The notes: generated by a model not told the origin, from the sequence alone. Shown: positions 40,320-50,217, numbered from the stretch's first letter. The stretch: 64,000 nt of DNA from Sporosarcina luteola (GCF_023715535.1 NZ_JAMBOI010000004.1:124001-188000); one strand, 5' to 3'. Numbers and translations are program-made.

Positions 40320-41186
40320 ATGATTAGTGCTTTATTTACTTATGAATTTCTTCAAAATGCATTTTTATCCGGACTAATCATCGGGGTCATAGCACCGTTG
40401 CTTGGTCTGTTCATCGTTGTGAGAAGGCTTGCACTCATCGCAGATGCATTAAGCCACGTGGCGTTGGCCGGAATTGCGGGAAGCCTCTTTTTGAGTCAGT
40501 CAGTGCTTATGTTTTCTGCATTGAATCCGGTGTATTTAGGGATGGCAAGTGCCGTAGGTGGATCATTATTGATTGAAAAGCTAAGGGGTGCGTATAAGCA
40601 TTTTGAGGAGCTGGCGATTCCGATCATCCTCTCGACAGGTATCGGCTTCGGAGCGATTTTCATTTCCTTGGCGAAAGGGTTCGGTTCTGATCTTGTTGGC
40701 TATTTATTCGGATCAGTTTCAGCCGTGAGCCGGCAGGATTTATGGGTTGTCGTAATTATCGCGGTTGTCGTCGTTGCATTTATCAGGTTTTTCTACAAAG
40801 AAATGTTTGCCTTATCATTTGATAAGGAATATGCGAAAGTTTCCGGCATCAATGGAAAGTTCATTCAAATCGTTTTTATGATCATCGTTGCACTTGTCAT
40901 CGGCGCTTCGATGAGGATTGTCGGCATCTTGCTCGTCTCTTCATTGATGACGATACCTGTTGCTGCTGCGATGCAGCTTGCCAAAAGCTTTAAAGGAGCG
41001 CTTGTTTACTCCATCGTCATTGGTGAGCTGTCGGTCCTTATCGGGCTGTTTAGTGCTTTTCATCTCGATATTGCTCCGGGGGGGACAATTGTTATCACAT
41101 CCATCATCATTTTACTGCTCGTTCTTGGTTGGACCAAAATGAAAGGGAAACAGCCTTCCAAGAAAGCGAAGGAGGAATTTGCATGA
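40320..41186 (+). CDS. znuB: Zinc ABC transporter permease
   Basis: ABC-3 family permease (AdcB/ZnuB), about 288 residues with eight or so transmembrane helices. Family motifs are VVRRLALIADALSHVALAGIA and the late IVGILLVSSLMTIPVAAAM. ATG 40320 has AAGGGG at nine bases and gives the family N-terminus MISALF-YEFL; ATG 40314, overlapping the znuC stop, is the alternative. Ends in an ATGA overlap with zur. Confidence 0.92.
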   Translation: MISALFTYEFLQNAFLSGLIIGVIAPLLGLFIVVRRLALIADALSHVALAGIAGSLFLSQSVLMFSALNPVYLGMASAVGGSLLIEKLRGAYKHFEELAIPIILSTGIGFGAIFISLAKGFGSDLVGYLFGSVSAVSRQDLWVVVIIAVVVVAFIRFFYKEMFALSFDKEYAKVSGINGKFIQIVFMIIVALVIGASMRIVGILLVSSLMTIPVAAAMQLAKSFKGALVYSIVIGELSVLIGLFSAFHLDIAPGGTIVITSIIILLLVLGWTKMKGKQPSKKAKEEFA

Positions 41187-41596
41187 CACTTGATGAGGCA
41201 TGGCGCATTTTGCAGGAGCGCCAATTCAAGAGAACTAAGAATCGCGAGACGATTTTGGAGTTCTTTTCCGATAATGATCGGTATTTGACTGCGATGGAAG
41301 TACGGAATTTCATGGCTTCGGATAATCCTGGCATCAGTTTTGATACAATTTACCGTAATTTGTCGACTTTTTCAGAGCTTGGTATTTTGGAAGAGACTGA
41401 GCTGAATGGAGAGAGGCATTTCAGGATGCAGTGCGATCATGGTGTCCACCATCATCATTTCATTTGCACGGCATGCGGAAAGACGCAGAACATCGCACAC
41501 TGCCCAATGGAGTCTGTCTCAGTCAATCTCCAAGGCTTTGAAGTCGAAGGCCATAAATTCGAGATCTACGGAAAATGTCCGGTTTGTGTGGAATAA
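41183..41596 (+). CDS. zur: Zinc uptake regulator Zur (Fur family)
   Basis: Fur-family repressor of about 137 residues. It has a winged-helix N-terminus (KRTKNRETILEFF, PGISFDTIYRNLSTFSELGILEE), the histidine-rich metal site HGVHHHHFICTACGK, and a structural zinc site of two CxxC pairs (CTAC, CPVC). The HGVHHHHF motif is usual for Zur. ATG overlaps the znuB stop in ATGA and follows AAGGAGG. It likely represses its own operon through the site at 39501. Confidence 0.93.
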   Translation: MTLDEAWRILQERQFKRTKNRETILEFFSDNDRYLTAMEVRNFMASDNPGISFDTIYRNLSTFSELGILEETELNGERHFRMQCDHGVHHHHFICTACGKTQNIAHCPMESVSVNLQGFEVEGHKFEIYGKCPVCVE

Positions 41597-41639
41597 TAAA
41601 TTTGAAATGCTGAAATTGGTTTTCCAATCAATATATAAG

Positions 41640-41678
41640 AAAAAAGGAGTAGGGGATTTTACCCCTACTCCTTTTTTA
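41640..41678. terminator. Strong bidirectional terminator between zur and yqfW
   Basis: AAAAAAGGAGTAGGGG and CCCCTACTCCTTTTTT arms form a near-perfect 16-bp stem. It overlaps the 3' end of the minus-strand yqfW gene. Confidence 0.92.
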
Positions 41679-42260
41679 ATTCACTTTTTCTTCAATTGGA
41701 AATAGCTTTTTGATCCACTGGTCGGCTTCTTGCCAATTTGTCACTCGAATAACGCCTTCCGGAATCGGTTTCCGGTTATATGGAGTGTCGAAAAGGAGGA
41801 CTGGGATGTTCAATTCCTCATGTATGTCGACTGCATTATCATGCTTATCCTCGAAGAAGGCATCGACATTGAACTTTTTCGCCGTCTCGACCTTATGATG
41901 GCTGCCGATCAGCTCGATATGATCATAAGGAATTTCTTCCCGTTCGAACCAACCGAGCGTACACTCCGCAACGTTGATTCCTCGCGCAGAAATATAATAA
42001 AGCTCGTAATGCTCCCGCCATTCGGATAGGATCTTTTTTGCATATTCCTGCGCAGGAGAAGTTTCGTATATCGTCGCTTCCGCTTGACGGTACCACTCAT
42101 AAAACTCCTTCACGTCAACCGGGAAGGCTTTCGTCAAATCGTACTCTTTAATATCATCTAAAATCAGGTTGCATCCAAATTGTGCATTGATATGTGGTAG
42201 AAGGGAAGTAGGACATGTGACGGTCCCGTCGATATCAATGCCGAAACGGATTTTCCTCAT
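41676..42260 (-). CDS. yqfW: HAD-family nucleotidase-like protein (YqfW)
   Basis: A 194-residue HAD hydrolase of the 5'(3')-deoxyribonucleotidase type. The nucleophile motif [12 protein letters not shown] carries both Asp residues near the N-terminus; motif II is YYISARG, the Lys is in [11 protein letters not shown], and motif III is [12 protein letters not shown]. The substrate is unknown; nucleotides are plausible from the family. It overlaps the ispG stop by four bases on the same strand, so it is coupled to ispG. Confidence 0.85.
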   Translation of the reverse strand: MRKIRFGIDIDGTVTCPTSLLPHINAQFGCNLILDDIKEYDLTKAFPVDVKEFYEWYRQAEATIYETSPAQEYAKKILSEWREHYELYYISARGINVAECTLGWFEREEIPYDHIELIGSHHKVETAKKFNVDAFFEDKHDNAVDIHEELNIPVLLFDTPYNRKPIPEGVIRVTNWQEADQWIKKLFPIEEKVN

Positions 42261-43381
42261 TCAGTGGCTCCGCTTTGAAGAAGCAATTCCTCTTGACGTT
42301 TCTTTTCGAAATACTCTTCAGCAAGTTTATCGATTTCCATTTTCAACTCTTCTACCATCGTTTCCTCAGGCACTTTCCGGACAGTTTTCCCTTTCATAAA
42401 GAGCAATCCTTCCCCGCGTGCACCTGCAATCCCGATATCCGCTTCACGCGCTTCCCCTGGACCGTTCACTGCACAGCCTAATACAGCGACTTTCAACGGC
42501 GCTTTAATAGTGGAGATGTATTCCTCTACTTCATTCGCAATTGAAATCAAGTCGATCTCGATGCGGCCGCAAGTAGGACAAGAGATAAGTGTTGCGGCGT
42601 TAGAAGATAGCGCGAACACTTTCAATAGTTCACGTGCCACCTTTATTTCCTGTACAGGATCAGCACTCAATGAAACACGGAGCGTATTCCCGATACCGGC
42701 TGAAAGCAATGTACCAAGTCCTGCAGCGCTCTTTATGGATCCTGCGAACAAAGTTCCGGACTCTGTAATTCCTAGGTGTAGCGGGTAATCGAATGCTGCT
42801 GCCGCTTTCATATACGCTTCGACTGCCAAGTTAACATCTGAAGCTTTCAATGAAACGATAATATCGTGGAAATCAAGATCTTCTAGAATTTTAATATGAT
42901 GCAAAGCACTTTCTACCATGCCGTCTGCAGTCGGGTAGCCGTACTTTTTCAGTATATGTTTTTCAAGTGAACCGGCGTTTACACCGATTCTAATTGGGAT
43001 GCCTTTTGCTTTCGCCGCTTTCACGACTGCTTCCACTTTTTCCTGACGGCCGATATTGCCCGGGTTGATCCGGATTTTATCCGCACCTTGCTCAATTGCA
43101 ATCAATGCGAGCTTATAGTCGAAATGGATATCGACTACGAGAGGGATATTAATCCGTTTTTTTATTTCGCCGATGGAATAAGCTGCTCTTTCGTCAGGAC
43201 ACGCCACACGGACAACTTGACAGCCCGCTTCCTCTAGACGCAAGATCTCTTCCACGGTTGCGTCGACATCATGTGTTTTTGTTGTTGTCATACTTTGGAT
43301 GAATAGTTCGTCGCTGCCGCCAATCGTCAAATTGCCGACTCGCACAGGACGAGTTTTTGATCTGTGTATTATTTCACTCAT
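42257..43381 (-). CDS. ispG: 4-hydroxy-3-methylbut-2-en-1-yl diphosphate synthase IspG
   Basis: MEP-pathway iron-sulfur enzyme (GcpE) that makes HMBPP, the substrate of IspH encoded 6 kb away. 374 residues: TIM-barrel N-terminal domain ([24 protein letters not shown]) and C-terminal cluster domain with cysteines in ISCPTCGR and [11 protein letters not shown]. In this form the insertion domain of plant enzymes is absent, as expected. Operon with yqfW. Confidence 0.97.
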   Translation of the reverse strand: MSEIIHRSKTRPVRVGNLTIGGSDELFIQSMTTTKTHDVDATVEEILRLEEAGCQVVRVACPDERAAYSIGEIKKRINIPLVVDIHFDYKLALIAIEQGADKIRINPGNIGRQEKVEAVVKAAKAKGIPIRIGVNAGSLEKHILKKYGYPTADGMVESALHHIKILEDLDFHDIIVSLKASDVNLAVEAYMKAAAAFDYPLHLGITESGTLFAGSIKSAAGLGTLLSAGIGNTLRVSLSADPVQEIKVARELLKVFALSSNAATLISCPTCGRIEIDLISIANEVEEYISTIKAPLKVAVLGCAVNGPGEAREADIGIAGARGEGLLFMKGKTVRKVPEETMVEELKMEIDKLAEEYFEKKRQEELLLQSGATE

Positions 43382-43472
43382 GGATATATTCTCTCCTTAA
43401 AAAAACTCATAACTAATTTCTATTTTAGCAATCAATAGGATGAAAAGACAAGGGACACCGCTTGAAACATCT

Positions 43473-43802
43473 TCAATTGCAGTTATCTTGACCCGTTTTC
43501 GAAAGTGGAAGCTGCACGGAAAGACCCCCGATAAGCTCTTGGTTTCGAAGATGGGGATTAAGGGAATAAAAAATTGATAATCTATCAACGAAAGTCGTTT
43601 CAGGGTCCGGGTACATGGAAAAAAGGGATTCAATCGTATCGCCTTGGATAGTTGTGACATGAATGGTTTTCACAGTCGTTGTCTCTGCACAAGGTTGTTC
43701 ATTCCCGAAAAACGATGCTAGCGGGATTGTCCCATCCCCCAAGTCGATCCGGATGATATGAAAAGTTAGAAAAAGAATTACAGCTACGAATAAAGTGCGC
43801 AT
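43473..43802 (-). CDS. Small exported LysM-like protein (YqfZ position)
   Basis: A 109-residue protein with an N-terminal hydrophobic segment (FVAVILFLTFHII) and a C-terminal LysM-like half (VTTIQGDTIESLF, SLNPHLRNQELIGGLSVQLP). B. subtilis yqfZ, a small LysM protein, is upstream of ispG at the same place. The cell-wall role is an inference. The GGGGGAG RBS precedes ATG 43802. Confidence 0.75.
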   Translation of the reverse strand: MRTLFVAVILFLTFHIIRIDLGDGTIPLASFFGNEQPCAETTTVKTIHVTTIQGDTIESLFSMYPDPETTFVDRLSIFYSLNPHLRNQELIGGLSVQLPLSKTGQDNCN

Positions 43803-43847
43803 TAATACTCCCCCTCCCCATACAATATGCGGGGATTTGGAAAGTAT

Positions 43848-44351
43848 TCATTTTACTGCTTTTGGATAGTACTTGAGAGCAATGCTCAAGAAACTGATAT
43901 GAATTAAGGACGAGAACAAGATGCTGAAGGTTTCATGAAATTGAAAGAAATCCAGCAAAATCGTTACCAATAAAGGGGCGGTGATAGCAATGGCAGTCGT
44001 TCGCCACATAAAGCGGTACTCGACGCGCCTTCCCATTGCTTTTCCGATCCATATGCCGATTGCAGCAAAAACGCTGATTCTGACGAATACGTAAAATGTT
44101 GCAATGACAAATTGGGAAACAAAGGCCATCGGGTAAATGAGTACGCCTACCGCTTTGCCATACTCGGTCAATTCAGGGGTGGCCTCGAACAAGTCGGCAT
44201 CCCCAAGTGAGAAGCGTGTGAATGAGATCAAGGTCATCAATAGGATGAATAGGAAAGCATAGCGGATCACCCGCCCGATTGGAAGCAGCCGAAACGCTGC
44301 GAGTTTTTTTGGTTCATGGAACGCTGCCAGAAACAATTGATGGAACTTCAA
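43848..44351 (-). CDS. DUF1189-family membrane protein (YqgB-like)
   Basis: A 167-residue integral membrane protein with about five transmembrane helices and an amphipathic N-terminus (QLFLAAFHEPKKLAAFRLLPIGRVIRYAFLF) that is typical of DUF1189. The start is TTG with a perfect GGAGGT ten bases upstream. Function unknown. It is divergent from the Na/Pi transporter at 44554. Confidence 0.78.
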   Translation of the reverse strand: MKFHQLFLAAFHEPKKLAAFRLLPIGRVIRYAFLFILLMTLISFTRFSLGDADLFEATPELTEYGKAVGVLIYPMAFVSQFVIATFYVFVRISVFAAIGIWIGKAMGRRVEYRFMWRTTAIAITAPLLVTILLDFFQFHETFSILFSSLIHISFLSIALKYYPKAVK

Positions 44352-44553
44352 AAACGGGACCTCCTTTACTTACTGTTAGTCTATCATGTCTTGTGCTTAG
44401 AAGTATGGATACCAAATTCGACAGAATGATGACTTTTTCTACACGTATTGTTAAGGGAATGTAAAGATTTGTCCTCTCCTATTTACAATGCCTTAACCAA
44501 GTCAACATAATAGGAATGCTTATATATAATGCATGATGGAGGTAGACGATGTA

Positions 44554-46185
44554 ATGGAAGTGAATTGGCAGGAAGTTATTTTTCAATTTATAGGAGGTCT
44601 TGGGATCTTCCTATTCGCCATAAAGTATATGGGGGACGGTCTTCAGAAAGCCGCAGGGGATAGGTTGCGGAGCATTTTGGATAGATTTACGACAAATCCT
44701 TTTATGGGTGTGCTTGTCGGAATCATCGTGACGGTCCTCATCCAGTCTAGCTCGGGGACGACTGTTATTACGGTTGGTTTGGTCAGTGCAGGATTTATGA
44801 CACTTCGACAGGCGATCGGTGTCATTATGGGTGCAAATATCGGTACGACGATTACAGCATTCATCATCGGTCTTGATGTCGGTGCCTATGCTTTGCCGAT
44901 TATGGCACTCGGTGCAATTCTGATCTTCTTCTTCAAAAAGAACTCGGTTAAGAATGTGGGTGAGGTCGTTTTTGGCTTCGGGGGCCTTTTCCTCGGTTTG
45001 GAATTGATGAGTGCAGGCATGAAGCCGCTAAGAACGCTTTCCGCCTTCTCTGACTTTACAGTGTCGATGGCTGACCATCCAGTGCTTGGAGTTGTGGCGG
45101 GAACTGTTTTTACACTTATCGTCCAAAGCTCCAGCGCAACAGTTGGGATCTTGCAAGGACTATATGCAGAAAACCTTGTTTCGCTTCAAGCCGCTTTGCC
45201 GATCCTGTTCGGAGATAATATCGGAACGACAATTACGGCAGTTCTGGCGTCGATCGGTGCATCCGTTGCGGCGCGAAGAGCTGCGGCGGCACATGTCCTT
45301 TTCAATGTTGTCGGTACAGTCGTCTTCATGATTCTATTATATCCGTTTACAATGTACGTAGAATGGATTTCGGGACTTCTGGCTTTGGAAAGTAAAATGC
45401 AGATTGCATTCGCACACGGTACTTTCAACGTGTTGAATACCGTTATACAATTTCCGCTGATCGGTGCTTGGGCGCTATTCGTGACGAAGATCATTCCTGG
45501 CAAGGACGTTACGATCGAATATCGACCAAAGCACTTGGATCCTAATTTCATCAACCAATCTCCATCCGTCGCAATTGGACAAGCGAAGGAAGAAATCATC
45601 AGGATGGGTGATTTCGCAGTCCAAGGAATGGAAGAAACTTATGAGTATTTGAAAACAAGCAACAAAAGACACGCGGAAACAGCTTATCAGATTGAGGATG
45701 CCATCAATAATCTTGATCGTAAAATCACCGATTATCTCGTCGATATTTCAGCGGTCAACATTTCACCAATTGAATCCGCAAGGCACGTCATGCTTATGGA
45801 TACCGTTCGGGATATCGAACGGATCGGGGATCATTTCGAAAACATCATCGAATTGATTGATTACCGAGAAGTGAACCGTGTGAAATTAACTGAGGAAGCG
45901 ATGGGTGATTTGACAGAAATGTTCACGCTGACAATAGCCACTGTCGATAAGGCAGTACGCTCACTTGACATAAATGATATTGAATTAGCGAGGGAAGTTG
46001 CCGAGCAAGAAGCTTTGATCGACAAGATGGAACGTAAATTCCGTAAAAATCATATTGTACGCCTGAATGAGGGGCATTGCTCTGCTCAGTCGGGAATGGT
46101 CTTTGTCGATATCGTATCCAATCTTGAACGTATCGGAGATCATGCAGTAAATATCGCTGAAGCCATTTTAGGCAAACGGGTGTAA
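44554..46185 (+). CDS. Na/Pi cotransporter family protein with PhoU domain
   Basis: Sodium/phosphate symporter of the NptA/YqeW type, about 543 residues. Two repeated Na_Pi_cotrans units carry QSSSGTT and QSSSATVG, and the motifs GANIGTT and GDNIGTT recur in each half. A C-terminal PhoU-like helical domain covers about 340-540 (ARHVMLMDTVRDIERIGDHFENI and VSNLERIGDHAVNIAE). ATG 44554 follows GGAGGT; the ATG at 44533 is upstream of it. In B. subtilis yqeW sits near rpsU instead, so this gene is relocated. Confidence 0.9.
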   Translation: MEVNWQEVIFQFIGGLGIFLFAIKYMGDGLQKAAGDRLRSILDRFTTNPFMGVLVGIIVTVLIQSSSGTTVITVGLVSAGFMTLRQAIGVIMGANIGTTITAFIIGLDVGAYALPIMALGAILIFFFKKNSVKNVGEVVFGFGGLFLGLELMSAGMKPLRTLSAFSDFTVSMADHPVLGVVAGTVFTLIVQSSSATVGILQGLYAENLVSLQAALPILFGDNIGTTITAVLASIGASVAARRAAAAHVLFNVVGTVVFMILLYPFTMYVEWISGLLALESKMQIAFAHGTFNVLNTVIQFPLIGAWALFVTKIIPGKDVTIEYRPKHLDPNFINQSPSVAIGQAKEEIIRMGDFAVQGMEETYEYLKTSNKRHAETAYQIEDAINNLDRKITDYLVDISAVNISPIESARHVMLMDTVRDIERIGDHFENIIELIDYREVNRVKLTEEAMGDLTEMFTLTIATVDKAVRSLDINDIELAREVAEQEALIDKMERKFRKNHIVRLNEGHCSAQSGMVFVDIVSNLERIGDHAVNIAEAILGKRV

Positions 46186-46198
46186 TGGAGGGAAGGGA

Positions 46199-46684
46199 AT
46201 GGAGATAGCAGGCTGGATAGCGGCCATAATCATGTTCATCGTCGCTTTTATCGGATTGATTTATCCAATCATCCCTTCCGTAGTTTTCATCGTAGGTGGA
46301 TTCCTGCTGTACGGGTTATTCGCTTCCTTTGAAGAGTTGAGCTGGTTGTTTTGGGTGATTCAAGCGTTATTCGTCATATTGCTGTTCGGCGCAGATACTC
46401 TTGCGAATATTGTTGGTGTCAAGAAATTCGGCGGTTCGAAGGCGGGTATGTGGGGAAGCACGATCGGCCTGCTAATTGGGCCGTTCGTCATTCCGGTAGC
46501 TGGAATCCTTATCGGACCATTCCTCGGTGCATTCCTGTCAGAGCTGCTTGTGACGCGGACTGGCGTAAAGCAGTCCGTTAAGACCGGTATTGGTTCTATC
46601 GTAGGGTTTTTCACTTCCGTCGCTGCGAAGGGTGCTGTGATGTTGCTTATGATCGGGATTTTCATACTCTACGTCACGAGATAG
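46199..46684 (+). CDS. yqgC: DUF456-family membrane protein (YqgC)
   Basis: A 161-residue hydrophobic protein with about five helices and glycine-rich turns (VKKFGGSKAGMWGSTIGLLIGPF, GPFLGAFLSELL), characteristic of DUF456. It precedes sodA as yqgC does in B. subtilis. Thirteen bases after the transporter, it is probably cotranscribed with it. RBS GGAGGGAAGG. Function unknown. Confidence 0.88.
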   Translation: MEIAGWIAAIIMFIVAFIGLIYPIIPSVVFIVGGFLLYGLFASFEELSWLFWVIQALFVILLFGADTLANIVGVKKFGGSKAGMWGSTIGLLIGPFVIPVAGILIGPFLGAFLSELLVTRTGVKQSVKTGIGSIVGFFTSVAAKGAVMLLMIGIFILYVTR

Positions 46685-46713
46685 TTCATTTCAATTGAAT
46701 GGGTTACCTAATT

Positions 46714-46742
46714 TTGATAATGTTTATAGTGTAGGATAAATT
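46714..46742 (+). promoter_or_regulatory. Candidate promoter of sodA with a PerR/Fur-like box
   Basis: TTGATA and TAAATT are separated by 17 bp, 27 bp before the start. Positions 46715-46729 match the PerR/Fur 7-1-7 box TTATAAT-N-ATTATAA at 11 of 14 informative bases and overlap the -35. Confidence 0.5.
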
Positions 46743-46769
46743 ATGAATCAATTGAGGAGGAATGGACTA

Positions 46770-47372
46770 ATGGCTTACAAATTACCAGAATTACCATACG
46801 CATACGATGCGTTGGAGCCTCACATCGACAAAGAAACGATGAATATCCACCACACAAAACATCACAATACGTATGTGACGAACGTGAACAACGCATTGGA
46901 AGGGCATGACGAACTAGCTTCCAAATCAGTCGAAGAACTTATCTCCGATTTGAATGCTGTTCCTGAAAACATCCGTACGGCTGTCCGTAATAATGGAGGC
47001 GGTCATGCGAATCATACGTTCTTCTGGAATATCCTTTCACCAAACGGCGGAGGAAATCCAACTGGAGCGCTTGCAGAAGCGATTGATAAGAAATTCGGCA
47101 GCTTTGACGCATTCAAAGAGGAATTTGCTAAAGCGGCTGCAACTCGCTTCGGTTCAGGTTGGGCATGGCTTGTATCCAATAATGGTGAACTTGAAATCAC
47201 ATCGACTCCTAACCAAGACTCTCCATTGATGGAAGGGAAAACACCGATTCTAGGACTTGATGTTTGGGAGCATGCTTACTATTTGAACTACCAAAACAGA
47301 CGCCCTGATTACGTTTCCGCTTTCTGGAACGTAGTAAACTGGGATGAAGTCGCTAAAAACTTCGGTAAATAA
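46770..47372 (+). CDS. sodA: Superoxide dismutase (Mn/Fe)
   Basis: Cytosolic superoxide dismutase of 200 residues. Metal ligands are the His of MNIHHTKHH, the His of GHANHTFFW, and Asp and His of the signature [11 protein letters not shown]. The Gly-Gln pattern and GGGNPTGAL loop suggest the manganese form. ATG 46770 follows TTGAGGAGGA. Between yqgC and pbpA, as in Bacillus. Confidence 0.97.
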   Translation: MAYKLPELPYAYDALEPHIDKETMNIHHTKHHNTYVTNVNNALEGHDELASKSVEELISDLNAVPENIRTAVRNNGGGHANHTFFWNILSPNGGGNPTGALAEAIDKKFGSFDAFKEEFAKAAATRFGSGWAWLVSNNGELEITSTPNQDSPLMEGKTPILGLDVWEHAYYLNYQNRRPDYVSAFWNVVNWDEVAKNFGK

Positions 47373-47391
47373 TCCAGAGTAATGCAACCCG

Positions 47392-47427
47392 GCATATATC
47401 CTGTTCGTCAGGATATATGCTTTTTAT
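47392..47427 (+). terminator. Terminator after sodA
   Basis: GCATATATCCTG and CAGGATATATGC form a perfect 12-bp stem with a TTCGT loop, followed by TTTTT. Confidence 0.93.
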
Positions 47428-47477
47428 GTTTAGAATGCTATAATTCAATCTGGACTAATTACGTAAGGGGAATACAT

Positions 47478-49679
47478 ATGAAAAAGCCGATGCGCAAAGT
47501 GGACCAAGCCAAAATCCGTCAACGGAAACATATAGCCTTCAGGATGAATCTTTTATTCTTCTCGATCTTCATCCTTTTTTCCTTGCTCATTTTCAGACTA
47601 GGATACTTGCAGATCGTTAAAGGCGAGAATTATACAAGGTTATTGGAGATGAAGGAAGAGATCGCAGTCAATACTAGCGTTCCTCGAGGAAGGATCTATG
47701 ACCGTACAGGGAAGGTACTTGTTGATAATAAACCGATGAATGCAATTACATATACGAAGACATCATCTACAACGGCAAAAGAAATGTATGACATCGCAAA
47801 AGAGCTTTCTAAGTTGATTGAGCAGGATACAAAAAGGGTTACAGTCGGAGATAAGCGTGATTTCTGGATTTTATTGAATCCCGAAGAAGCGGAAGCGAAA
47901 GTGAGCAAAGAAGAGCTGGCAGAAATCGGCAAAGACGGAACTGTCTCCAAACCGGATATTCAGCGTGAAGTGACACGCTTGACACGTGAACGGATTACGG
48001 ATGAAGAATTGGATTCCTTTACGGAACAAGAGCTGGAAGTATTAGCCATCTATCGGGAAATGATGTCCGGCTATGCCTACTCTCCTCAGATCATCAAAAG
48101 CGGGAATGTCACCGAAGAGGAATTTGCAGCCGTATCGGAACGGTTAAACGAATTTGAAGGGGTCGATACGACGACCGATTGGAATCGTATTAAGTTCTCA
48201 GATAGCACAATTCTTGGGACGATGACCAGTTCGATCGAAGGGATTCCGCGAAGCCATCTCGATTACTATTTGGCTCGGGGTTATTCGCGGAATGATCGTA
48301 TCGGGAGAAGTTACTTCGAACAACAATATGAAGAACTGTTAAGAGGGCAAAAAACCATTGTAAAAAATATAAAGGATCGAACCGGCCGCGTCATAGAGAC
48401 GAAAACAGTCAGAGAAGGGGAACCGGGCAGGGATCTCGTATTATCGATGGATAGTGAATTGCAGGAATCATTGGAGGAACTTCTTTCGGAGAAACTTCTT
48501 GAAATGAAGAAAGACCCGCGATCCGGATTGTTGGACAGGGCATTTCTTGTCATGATGGATCCGAATAACGGGGAATTGCTTTCCTTGGTCGGTAAGCGGG
48601 TAGTGAAAGATGAGGATTCGGGAAGATGGGAAGTGCGGGATTACGCATATGGCACTTTTACATCCGCTTATGAGGTCGGTTCCACTATAAAGGTAGCCAC
48701 AGTGTTGGCAGGCTATAGCGAAGGTGTCCTTTCTGTTGGAGAAGTGAAAATCGATGAACCTATGAACATTGCGGGTTTACCTAAGAGATCCCTGTTCAAT
48801 CAGAACGGACGGGTGTCTGTCGATGATATAACAGCGCTCGGCAGGTCCTCTAACGTTTATATGTTCAAAATCGCCATTTCAATAGGAAACGGGGTATACA
48901 GACCATTTAAGGCTCTTCCAATTGACATCGGCGGTTTCGATAGACTGCGTAACGCCTATGCCTCCTTCGGCTTAGGGGTTAAAACGGAAATCGACTTGCC
49001 GGGGGAATATACAGGTGTTACCGGTACCGATACACGTTCAGGTAAGCTGCTGGACTTTGCTATCGGACAATTCGATACGTACACACCGCTCCAGCTTGTT
49101 CAGTATGTATCGACTGTAGCGAACGGTGGATACAGGGTGGCGCCAAAAGTCTTAAAGGAAATAAGAGAACCTTCCCAAGATGGCGAAACGCTTGGAGAAT
49201 TGCTAGAGGAAACAGAAGTGAAAGTCCTCAATCGCATCAATAATACGGCGAAAGAAATTGAACAAGTTAAAAAAGGGATGCACTACGTGTATTACGGACC
49301 GAATGGGACCGGGCGCAACATATTCAACGGTGCTTCCTATACGGCTGCAGGGAAAACTGGTACTGCCCAAACATCTTACTATGGCGATGATAGGAGTAAG
49401 TATGGGATGGCTTCGGTCAACTTGACGCATGTCGGCTTTGCCCCGGCTGATAATCCCGAAGTAGCATATGCAGTCGTCATTCCATACGCTTCGACAGATC
49501 GAGGCAATTACATTACTCAAGGCATAGCGATGAAAGAGATTGTCAGAACGTCGCTAGACACCTATTTCGAATTGAAGGAAGAGCGGGCAAAGGCGAATGT
49601 ACTTGAAACGACCGATCAAAAAATAGATCGCAGATTTGAACGAGAGAAAGAAAAAGAAAAAGATACGGACAGGAAATAA
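47478..49679 (+). CDS. pbpA: Class B penicillin-binding protein 2 (PbpA/PBP2A type)
   Basis: Transpeptidase for lateral-wall peptidoglycan synthesis, 733 residues. N-terminal cytoplasmic part, one membrane helix (residues about 20-42), dimerisation domain (about 55-320) and transpeptidase domain. Active-site motifs are S402-T-I-K405, S457-S-N459 and K626-T-G. An extra charged C-terminal tail (REKEKEKDTD) is present. ATG 47478 after AAGGGGAAT is preferred over an upstream codon within the sodA terminator. Position after sodA matches B. subtilis pbpA. Confidence 0.95.
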   Translation: MKKPMRKVDQAKIRQRKHIAFRMNLLFFSIFILFSLLIFRLGYLQIVKGENYTRLLEMKEEIAVNTSVPRGRIYDRTGKVLVDNKPMNAITYTKTSSTTAKEMYDIAKELSKLIEQDTKRVTVGDKRDFWILLNPEEAEAKVSKEELAEIGKDGTVSKPDIQREVTRLTRERITDEELDSFTEQELEVLAIYREMMSGYAYSPQIIKSGNVTEEEFAAVSERLNEFEGVDTTTDWNRIKFSDSTILGTMTSSIEGIPRSHLDYYLARGYSRNDRIGRSYFEQQYEELLRGQKTIVKNIKDRTGRVIETKTVREGEPGRDLVLSMDSELQESLEELLSEKLLEMKKDPRSGLLDRAFLVMMDPNNGELLSLVGKRVVKDEDSGRWEVRDYAYGTFTSAYEVGSTIKVATVLAGYSEGVLSVGEVKIDEPMNIAGLPKRSLFNQNGRVSVDDITALGRSSNVYMFKIAISIGNGVYRPFKALPIDIGGFDRLRNAYASFGLGVKTEIDLPGEYTGVTGTDTRSGKLLDFAIGQFDTYTPLQLVQYVSTVANGGYRVAPKVLKEIREPSQDGETLGELLEETEVKVLNRINNTAKEIEQVKKGMHYVYYGPNGTGRNIFNGASYTAAGKTGTAQTSYYGDDRSKYGMASVNLTHVGFAPADNPEVAYAVVIPYASTDRGNYITQGIAMKEIVRTSLDTYFELKEERAKANVLETTDQKIDRRFEREKEKEKDTDRK

Positions 49680-49680
49680 G

Positions 49681-49719
49681 AAAGCTGCCACAATCGCTTC
49701 GGCGAAGGGCAGCTTTTTC
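49681..49719. terminator. Convergent terminator after pbpA
   Basis: AAAGCTGCC pairs with GGCAGCTTT and an inner CGCTTCGGCG hairpin extends it; a TTT run follows. It serves pbpA and the minus-strand gene that ends at 49720. Confidence 0.85.
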
Positions 49720-50217
49720 TTATCTCTTTGTCGTATTCGTAATAATGCCGGCAATTGTGCCGAGGTCCATTGTCGTATCGACTTCGTGCACACCGATTTG
49801 AATGCGGCCTGCTAAGCCGTTGTCAATTAAGTATTGTTCCAACTCTTTCGCGCTGCCGATAATCCCCGCGCGCTCAAGCTTGTCAGCAACAGTAGCCGAT
49901 GTAGAACCGGCTTCGATGGTCAGAATAATTTTTGTTATTGGCTTTGATGGTGATCCGCTGACAGGTTTAGTTTCCGCATTTCCTTCAGTGGCATTGCTAT
50001 TTTCCCCTGCGTTTTTATCAGTTTTTGAAGAAGTGAGCGTTTGGGCGACAGCCAACTCTTTTTTCACTTTATCCAATTCGATCTGCAACTCGGCCAACTG
50101 GGATTGGTACTGATCAGCGCCCGATGCTTCGGAATCATTGTCGGTACCTGTGTAATAAAGGATGCCTCCTGCAAGGATGCAGCCTATTCCGACTCCCCGT
50201 AAAATGTCCCTCATCAT
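49720..50217 (-). CDS. Membrane-anchored protein with an isolated MltG/YceG-like subdomain
   Basis: A 165-residue protein: one transmembrane helix (residues about 7-22), a coiled coil (YQSQLAELQIELDKVKKEL, about 37-55), a polar linker, and a C-terminal segment resembling the LysM-like subdomain of endolytic transglycosylase MltG (LTIEAGSTSATVADKLERAG, then DLGTIAGIITN). The transglycosylase catalytic domain is absent. The start ATG overlaps the upstream stop in ATGA. It is probably extracytoplasmic and may bind peptidoglycan, which is inference. Confidence 0.8.
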   Translation of the reverse strand: MMRDILRGVGIGCILAGGILYYTGTDNDSEASGADQYQSQLAELQIELDKVKKELAVAQTLTSSKTDKNAGENSNATEGNAETKPVSGSPSKPITKIILTIEAGSTSATVADKLERAGIIGSAKELEQYLIDNGLAGRIQIGVHEVDTTMDLGTIAGIITNTTKR

